From positions 1 through 10,031 of the forward strand of contig JAISNF010000274.1 of assembly GCA_031276415.1 (NCBI GenBank): a DNA stretch of 10,031 bases, given 5' to 3'. The translations under genes were made by a program, and so were the position numbers. Source of the DNA: Planctomycetaceae bacterium (lineage in GTDB: Bacteria; Planctomycetota; Planctomycetia; Pirellulales; Thermoguttaceae). Below, piece by piece: positions 5,764 through 10,031 of the stretch (positions within the stretch are counted from its first letter, which is position 1; every line of letters begins with the position of its first letter). The notes below the pieces were generated by a model. The model was not told the origin of the DNA and did not search any database. It worked only from the letters and a program-made list of their open reading frames with translations.

Positions 5764-5815
5764 TAAAAGTTCGGTAAAACGATTTTTATCATATTACCGA
5801 ACTTTTAATTTTTTT
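5764..5815 (+). terminator. Hairpin terminator/attenuator between sbp and cysT
   Basis: TAAAAGTTCGGTAA (5764-5777) and its perfect 14-base complement (5794-5807) flank a 16-base loop and are followed at once by ATT plus a run of T. This is a standard intrinsic terminator. The permease genes have no obvious promoter of their own, so it more likely acts as a partial terminator that leaves sbp mRNA more abundant, and it may also protect the sbp 3' end. Confidence 0.75.
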
Positions 5816-5883
5816 AATTTTAATTTTAATTTTCAGTGCTATTGATACTGTAACACCAACGTCAAACAAAAAAGATTACTGTA

Positions 5884-6702
5884 ATGAAAAAACACAGTGT
5901 TTTACCCGGATTTGGTCTGACATTCGGTATTACGTTAGCATATCTTAGTCTGATCGTGTTGTTGCCGCTTTCGTTGATTGTGTTGAATACAGCATCAATG
6001 AGTTTTGCGGATTTCCTTAAAGCGATTGGATCGAAACAAGTTATTGCGTCCTACAAACTGACATTCGGCGCATCATTGCTTGCTGCAACAATTAACGGCA
6101 TCTTTGGATTTATTGTTGCATGGACATTGATTCGTTACAAATTTCCCGGCAAACGGATTATTGATGCGATTGTGGACATGCCGTTTGCAATGCCGACGGC
6201 TGTTTCGGGAATTGCGTTGACGGCAATTTGTGCGAAAAACGGTTGGGTAGGCAGTCTGTTGGTTCCGTTTGGAATTAAAATCGCTTACACGCAACTTGGC
6301 GTATTGGTTGCCTTAATTTTTATTGGTCTTCCTTTTGTTGTACGAACATTGCAACCGACTTTGGAAGACCTTGACAAAGAAGTTGAAGAAGCCGCCGCAT
6401 CGCTTGGCGCAACGAAATTCCAGACTTTTTGGTACGTTATTGTGCCGTCGGTACTTCCGGCATTGATGACCGGATTTACATTGGCGTTTGCAAGAGCACT
6501 CGGCGAATACGGTTCGGTTGTTTTTATTTCCGGCAATTTACCGATGAAAACGGAAATCACTCCGTTATTAATTGTCATGAAATTGGAACAGTACGATTAT
6601 GCCGGAGCCACTGCTATTGCGATGGTGATGCTTATTGCTTCGTTTGTTCTCATGTTTTTTATAAATTTGTCTCAATGGTATGCAAGACGGTTTAGTAATT
6701 GA
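5884..6702 (+). CDS. cysT: Sulfate ABC transporter permease CysT (CysU)
   Basis: This is one of the two membrane subunits that form the sulfate channel with CysW. The 272-residue protein opens with LPGFGLTFGITLAYLSLIVL (7-26), typical of CysT, and has about six hydrophobic segments (roughly 13-35, 58-84, 95-115, 136-155, 190-207 and 241-262). The cytoplasmic EAA loop, EEAAASLGA...F.V.P (168-188), is the docking site for CysA. MPTAVSGI (103-110) and ARALGEYGSVVFISGN (203-218) are further family landmarks. The ATG has no good Shine-Dalgarno site, but the length agrees with the family. It lies 141 bases after sbp, beyond the hairpin, and 64 bases before cysW, an order conserved in many sulfate operons. 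Nothing looks truncated. Confidence 0.95.
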   Translation: MKKHSVLPGFGLTFGITLAYLSLIVLLPLSLIVLNTASMSFADFLKAIGSKQVIASYKLTFGASLLAATINGIFGFIVAWTLIRYKFPGKRIIDAIVDMPFAMPTAVSGIALTAICAKNGWVGSLLVPFGIKIAYTQLGVLVALIFIGLPFVVRTLQPTLEDLDKEVEEAAASLGATKFQTFWYVIVPSVLPALMTGFTLAFARALGEYGSVVFISGNLPMKTEITPLLIVMKLEQYDYAGATAIAMVMLIASFVLMFFINLSQWYARRFSN

Positions 6703-6766
6703 AAATTGTATTTGCTCGTAACACAAACCACACAACAAAAATCACGAATCCCATATCACACCTATT

Positions 6767-7609
6767 ATGAAAAATATTTCAATAAATTGGAAAGACCGAA
6801 TTATTCCGGTGATATTTATTATCATTACATTATTATTCCTGACGTTATTCCTTGTATTGCCGTTGGCGGCGATTTTTGTAGAAGCGTTTCGAAAAGGGGT
6901 TGAGGGTTATTGTGCCAGTTTCCGTGATCCTTATGCGTGGTCATCGATTCGGCTAACGCTTGTTACGGCGGCAATTGCTGTTCCTATTAATGTTGTTTTT
7001 GGAGTTGTGGCGGCGTGGTGTATTGCCAAGTTTGAATTTCGCGGCAAAAATATTTTAATAACATTAATTGATTTACCTTTTGCGGTATCGCCTGTTATTG
7101 CCGGTTTAATTTTTGTTCTTGCTTTCGGCAGACAGACAACATTTGGCGGTTGGCTGATTGATCATGACATTAAGATTATTTTTGCTGTTCCGGGAATTGT
7201 GCTGGCGACCATTTTTGTTACGTTTCCGTTTGTTGCACGGGAATTGATTCCGTTGATGCAGGAGCAGGGAATTTTGGAAGAGGAAGCGGCGGTATCACTT
7301 GGAGCGAATGGTTGGGATGTTTTTTGGAAAATTACGTTACCGAATATTAAATGGGGATTGCTTTATGGTATTATCCTTTGCAATGCTCGTGCGATGGGCG
7401 AATTTGGAGCGGTTAGTGTTGTTTCGGGACACATTCGCGGGGAGACAAACACGATGCCGCTTTATATTGAAACACTTCACGCCGGTTATGAATCTGTGGC
7501 GGCGTTTTCTATTGCAACATTGCTCGCTGCTCTGGCTCTGGTAACACTAATAGCCAAAACAATTGTCGAATGGAAAGTTAAACGCGAAAGAATGGTTGAT
7601 AATTCATAG
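6767..7609 (+). CDS. cysW: Sulfate ABC transporter permease CysW
   Basis: This is the second membrane subunit of the sulfate transporter, partner of CysT. The 280-residue protein has about six hydrophobic segments (roughly 12-37, 62-85, 97-121, 139-158, 195-217 and 244-266). The EAA loop EEEAAVSLGA..WDVFWKITLP (171-192) contacts CysA. CNARAMGEFGAVSVVSGHIR (205-224) and GETNTMPLYIETLHAGY (225-241) distinguish CysW from CysT. The chosen ATG gives MKNISINWKD before the first membrane segment and matches family length, although no clear Shine-Dalgarno site is visible. It sits 51 bases before cysA in the same direction. The sequence is complete and shows no missing motif. Confidence 0.95.
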   Translation: MKNISINWKDRIIPVIFIIITLLFLTLFLVLPLAAIFVEAFRKGVEGYCASFRDPYAWSSIRLTLVTAAIAVPINVVFGVVAAWCIAKFEFRGKNILITLIDLPFAVSPVIAGLIFVLAFGRQTTFGGWLIDHDIKIIFAVPGIVLATIFVTFPFVARELIPLMQEQGILEEEAAVSLGANGWDVFWKITLPNIKWGLLYGIILCNARAMGEFGAVSVVSGHIRGETNTMPLYIETLHAGYESVAAFSIATLLAALALVTLIAKTIVEWKVKRERMVDNS

Positions 7610-7627
7610 TTTACGTAACATAAATAA

Positions 7628-7654
7628 AATTCGGCGTAATTTTCGCTACGAATT
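7628..7654 (+). promoter_or_regulatory. Hairpin just before the cysA start
   Basis: AATTCG (7628-7633) pairs with CGAATT (7649-7654), and GCG (7634-7636) with CGC just inside, leaving a 7-base loop and a 2-base bulge. The stem ends 6 bases before the cysA ATG. It replaces any visible Shine-Dalgarno site and may modulate CysA translation or separate mRNA segments. Confidence 0.4.
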
Positions 7655-7660
7655 ACTAAA

Positions 7661-8710
7661 ATGAGTATAGAAGTTAAAAATATAACAAAACGGTTTGGTA
7701 AGTTTACAGCATTGAATAATGTGAACTTAAAAATTCCTGACGGCGAATTGGTTGCGTTGCTTGGTCCTTCCGGTTCCGGTAAGACGACCTTGCTGCGAAT
7801 TATTGCCGGTCTTGAAGAGTTTGAACCGAATCAGAACGCTGATATTTTGTTTCAAAATAAAAGTGTTGTCGGCAACAGAATTGCGGAACGGAAAGTAGGA
7901 TTTGTGTTTCAACATTATGCTTTATTCCGTCATTTGAAGGTTTTTGACAACATTGCTTTTGGGCTTCGTGTTCGGCGCGGGAAAGATCGGTTTTCCAGAA
8001 CGGAAATTCGTAATCGGGTTTTGGAGTTGATTCATCTGATTCAATTGGATGGTTTGGAAAATCGTTATCCTGATCAACTTTCCGGCGGTCAGCGTCAACG
8101 TGTTGCGTTGGCGCGGGCGTTGGCGATTGAGCCGAAATTTTTGTTACTTGATGAACCGTTTGGAGCGTTGGATGCCAGAGTTCGGCAAAATCTCCGGCGT
8201 TGGTTGCGGCGTTTGCATGACGAAATTAAACTGACGAGCGTTTTTGTAACACATGACCAGGAAGAAGCGTTGGAACTGGCTGACCGTGTAATTGTGATGA
8301 ATAAAGGTCGGATTGAGCAGGACGGAACACCGACGGAAGTTTTTCATCACCCGAAAAATGCGTTTGTTATGGATTTTTTGGGCAGTGTCAATTTGTTTCA
8401 CGGGCGCGTTGTTTCCGGTCAGGTTGTATTTGATCAGCCGTTGGAAGGCAAGCAAACGCAATTTTTTGTACGCCCGCACGAAATTGAACTGTTACCGAAC
8501 GATCCTGACGGAGCCGGTTTTCCTGCGACGATACGCCGTGTTCAGTTAGCAGGTTCCATTGCAAAAATCGAACTGACGGATCGGAATAATAAAGAAATTT
8601 TCGTCGAAATGTCGCACGAAAAATATTTATTGTATCAATTTGGAGTTGCCGACACGGTATTTGTTGTTCCGCAAAAAACGGTTGTTTTTGAAGAGGATTA
8701 CAGTATTTGA
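7661..8710 (+). CDS. cysA: Sulfate ABC transporter ATP-binding subunit CysA
   Basis: CysA hydrolyses ATP on the cytoplasmic face to drive sulfate import through CysT/CysW. In 349 residues the ATPase elements occur in order: Walker A GPSGSGKT (35-42), Q-loop FQ (83-84), signature LSGGQRQR (140-147), Walker B LLLDEP (161-166) with D-loop GALD (168-171), and H-loop H198 in VFVTHDQEEA. From about residue 240 a C-terminal TOBE-like domain follows, including FFVRPHEIELLP (268-279), as expected for the CysA/PotA/MalK group. The N-terminal MSIEVKNITKRFGKFTALNN is typical of sulfate ATPases. No Shine-Dalgarno site is visible before the ATG; a small hairpin lies there instead. cysH follows after 30 bases, implying one transcript. 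All catalytic residues are intact. Confidence 0.96.
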   Translation: MSIEVKNITKRFGKFTALNNVNLKIPDGELVALLGPSGSGKTTLLRIIAGLEEFEPNQNADILFQNKSVVGNRIAERKVGFVFQHYALFRHLKVFDNIAFGLRVRRGKDRFSRTEIRNRVLELIHLIQLDGLENRYPDQLSGGQRQRVALARALAIEPKFLLLDEPFGALDARVRQNLRRWLRRLHDEIKLTSVFVTHDQEEALELADRVIVMNKGRIEQDGTPTEVFHHPKNAFVMDFLGSVNLFHGRVVSGQVVFDQPLEGKQTQFFVRPHEIELLPNDPDGAGFPATIRRVQLAGSIAKIELTDRNNKEIFVEMSHEKYLLYQFGVADTVFVVPQKTVVFEEDYSI

Positions 8711-8729
8711 ACAGATTATTCTATCGTCT

Positions 8730-8733
8730 GAGG
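8730..8733 (+). promoter_or_regulatory. Ribosome binding site of cysH
   Basis: GAGG stands 7 bases before the ATG at 8741, the normal spacing. It is the only good Shine-Dalgarno site in the operon apart from that of sbp. Confidence 0.55.
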
Positions 8734-8740
8734 TCGAATT

Positions 8741-9490
8741 ATGAACACAACATTTCAACCAAAACAGGCAACGCCGGAGCAGGCGGAATTGATTAAGCAT
8801 TGGAATGAAAAACTCGAAGGCAGCAATCCAGAGGCGATACTTCGTTGGGCTGTTACGACTTTTGCGCCGAAGTTGACGATGGGAACTGCGCTTGGCAGTA
8901 GCGGTTGTGTAATTCTTTCGATTCTTGCGCGGATTGAAACGAAAATTCCGGTATTTAATCTTGACACCGGTTATCAATTTCCTGAAACGTTGGAACTTTT
9001 GGAACGTATTAGTACGAAATATGGTATTGAGATTAGGCGGTGTTCGGCGGAACTTTCTGTTGCGGAATATGAGAAACTTCATGGTGGTCCTTTATACGGG
9101 ATTGATTCGGATCGTTGTTGTTACGACCGGAAGATCAGAGTTTTGGAATCAATTGCGCCGCATTATGACGCTTGGATTTCCGGTCTTCGGCGTGATCAAG
9201 GACCGACGCGTGCGAAAACGCCTATAATTGGTTGGGATGTCCGATTTGGTCTTATTAAGATTGCGCCGCTTGCTTTTTGGACAAACAAAATGGTCTGGGA
9301 CACAATCGTAACGGAATCTATCCCATACAATATTCTTTATGATCGTGGTTACAAAAGTATTGGTTGTGCGCCGTGTACGCGACCGACGTTACCGGGAGAA
9401 AACGAACGTGCCGGGCGTTGGGCGGGACAATTGAAAACAGAATGTGGTCTCCACCAAGTCAACGAATCCTTAACTACTGCACAACTTTAG
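8741..9490 (+). CDS. cysH: Iron-sulfur adenylylsulfate (APS) reductase, CysH family
   Basis: This cytoplasmic enzyme reduces activated sulfate to sulfite using thioredoxin or a similar donor. The 249-residue protein has the nucleotide-binding fold with TMGTALGSSGCVILSIL (46-62), FNLDTGYQFPET (72-83) and SGLRRDQGPTR (147-157). The pairs C126-C127 (in RCCYDRK) and C209-A-P-C212 are the four ligands of a [4Fe-4S] cluster. The catalytic cysteine is C235 in TECGLH. Presence of the four cluster cysteines is the accepted mark of enzymes that use APS directly; PAPS reductases of the E. coli type lack them. APS kinase would then not be needed. Its position at the end of the sulfate transport operon links uptake with reduction, and the small sulfite reductase upstream would take the next step. 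No ATP sulfurylase gene is present in the window. A long palindrome begins about 50 bases after the stop. Confidence 0.95.
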   Translation: MNTTFQPKQATPEQAELIKHWNEKLEGSNPEAILRWAVTTFAPKLTMGTALGSSGCVILSILARIETKIPVFNLDTGYQFPETLELLERISTKYGIEIRRCSAELSVAEYEKLHGGPLYGIDSDRCCYDRKIRVLESIAPHYDAWISGLRRDQGPTRAKTPIIGWDVRFGLIKIAPLAFWTNKMVWDTIVTESIPYNILYDRGYKSIGCAPCTRPTLPGENERAGRWAGQLKTECGLHQVNESLTTAQL

Positions 9491-9515
9491 GAAATTTCTA
9501 ATAACTATTTTTTTA

Positions 9516-9620
9516 TTAACCACAGAGAAAAAAATAAAAATATCCTCAGATTACGCTGATTATCGCAGATGTTTTTTATTTTTTAAAATTATCTGCGAAA
9601 ATCTGCGTAATCTGCGGACA
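9516..9620 (-). repeat. Dispersed nonamer repeat, copy 3, forming a long imperfect palindrome
   Basis: The element opens with TTAACCACAGAG (9516-9527), the complement of 906-917. It then forms an inverted repeat: the arm at 9543-9570 matches the complement of 9591-9618 at 25 of 28 positions around a 20-base AT-rich loop (9571-9590). The right arm is three tandem ATCTGCG units with period 9-10, and the left arm is the same in the opposite direction. As RNA this would be a very stable hairpin just after cysH and could end the operon, although the T-run after it is interrupted. Confidence 0.75.
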
Positions 9621-9672
9621 AGTTTTCCTCTCTCTATGTTTTCTTTGAAAAAAAAAGAAAATATCCCCCCGA

Positions 9673-9700
9673 TTGACGAAAATTGCTTTTTTGTTAAACT
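9673..9700 (+). promoter_or_regulatory. Likely sigma70-type promoter of the prepilin-like gene
   Basis: TTGACG (9673-9678) and TAAACT (9695-9700) match the -35 and -10 consensus at 5/6 and 4/6 positions with a 16-base spacer. Transcription would start near 9707, giving a leader of about 118 bases before the ATG at 9825. Between promoter and gene I see no other feature apart from AAAGGA (9808-9812 region), a possible but distant ribosome binding site. Confidence 0.45.
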
Positions 9701-9824
9701 TTGAACTTAATTCATTTGTGAGATGTTGTTTTCCTTGCCGTCATTGTTTTGCGGCGGGCATTATCGCAAGGGATTTTGATAAATACTTTTTAAAAAGGAG
9801 ATTGACAAAGGACAATTTAGTAAA

Positions 9825-10031
9825 ATGTTTGGTTGTGTTTTTGGCGAATTTGTTGGTGAAATACCAGCAAATGTTAAACCTGGTAGTCTGGGTAAACCAG
9901 GGGGGGGGGGCAGATGGAGTAGGAAGAGTAGAGCAAACCGTAGAGATTGTTCACGCTCTAAACTCTATTCTCAAAACCTCTTACAACGTTTCCGCTCTTC
10001 ACCGTTCGGCTTCACGTTAGTCGAACTTCTT
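9825..10031 (+). CDS. 5' part of a prepilin-like (probably DUF1559) protein with a G11 tract
   Basis: The ATG at 9825 opens a frame that stays open for 69 codons to the window edge and ends in SSPFG-FTLVELL. G-F-T-L-V-E-L-L is the type IV prepilin/pseudopilin processing motif, with cleavage between G and F and the glutamate at mature position 5. In planctomycetes this start usually belongs to DUF1559 proteins; the DUF1559 assignment is inferred because the rest is outside the window. The leader is 62 residues, far longer than a normal prepilin leader, and very basic in its second half (SRKSRANRRDCSRSK). It contains four glycines encoded by a run of 11 G (9900-9910). One base more or less would move the start codon out of frame with FTLVELL. 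No ATG, GTG or TTG lies in this frame between the tract and the motif. A neighbouring frame is also open here and ends at 10020, but it lacks any recognisable motif. Confidence 0.6.
   Translation, partial: MFGCVFGEFVGEIPANVKPGSLGKPGGGGRWSRKSRANRRDCSRSKLYSQNLLQRFRSSPFGFTLVELL
9900..9910 (+). repeat. Mononucleotide run of 11 G inside the prepilin-like gene
   Basis: Eleven consecutive G occupy 9900-9910 within codons 26-29 of the prepilin-like gene. Tracts of this length are prone to slippage during replication and also to sequencing error. Confidence 0.9.

Noticed and set aside
9802..9826. Second promoter made of TTGACA (9802-9807) and TAAAAT (9821-9826)
   Set aside because: The spacer is only 13 bases and the -10 would overlap the start codon.
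9673..10020. A 115-codon frame across the right-hand spacer and the G tract
   Set aside because: It begins with a non-ATG codon inside the probable -35 box and shows no domain. The overlapping frame from 9825 carries the clear prepilin motif. It remains of interest only as the alternative frame of the G tract.

Overview
The window looks like chromosome from a low-GC member of the Planctomycetota. Three things suggest this. A gene running off the right edge encodes a G|FTLVELL prepilin-type start of the kind that opens the DUF1559 proteins, which are abundant in that phylum. The small soluble histidine kinase resembles planctomycete kinases as I remember them. Several genes lack a clear Shine-Dalgarno site. 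This assignment is an inference; no marker gene is present.

Layout, left to right: the tail of an unidentified gene (1-75); an AT-rich, unrecognised membrane-anchored protein (131-736); a YbgC/FadM-type hotdog thioesterase (1029-1451); GTP cyclohydrolase I, folE (1604-2164); and, facing it, an orphan cytoplasmic NtrB-like histidine kinase on the minus strand (2293-3090). A repeat-rich divergent spacer of 530 bases separates the kinase from a sulfur assimilation block, all on the plus strand: a half-size siroheme sulfite reductase (3621-4337), the sulfate-binding protein (4690-5742), the permeases CysT (5884-6702) and CysW (6767-7609), the ATPase CysA (7661-8710) and an iron-sulfur APS reductase, CysH (8741-9490). 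The right edge holds a long imperfect palindrome, a sigma70-like promoter and the start of the prepilin-like gene (9825 to the edge), whose frame runs through a run of 11 G.

The sulfur block imports sulfate, reduces APS to sulfite with CysH and reduces sulfite to sulfide with the small reductase. ATP sulfurylase and cysteine synthase are not in the window. Both transcription units of this block, the sulfite reductase gene and the sbp-cysTWA-cysH operon, are preceded by near-consensus sigma54 (-24/-12) promoters that share TTGGCATG-N4-TTGC. A kinase of the NtrB class lies next door, so enhancer-dependent control of sulfate assimilation is a reasonable hypothesis. A perfect 14-bp hairpin followed by T-rich sequence between sbp and cysT probably sets binding protein and permease to different levels.

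The intergenic DNA is unusually structured. A family of nonamer repeats (CTCTGTGnn or CGCAGATnn units next to TTAACC[A/G]CAGA) occurs in three spacers. Two families of heptamer repeats are present, and one of them supplies the stop codon of the histidine kinase. I found no tRNA, rRNA, CRISPR array, transposase or integrase.
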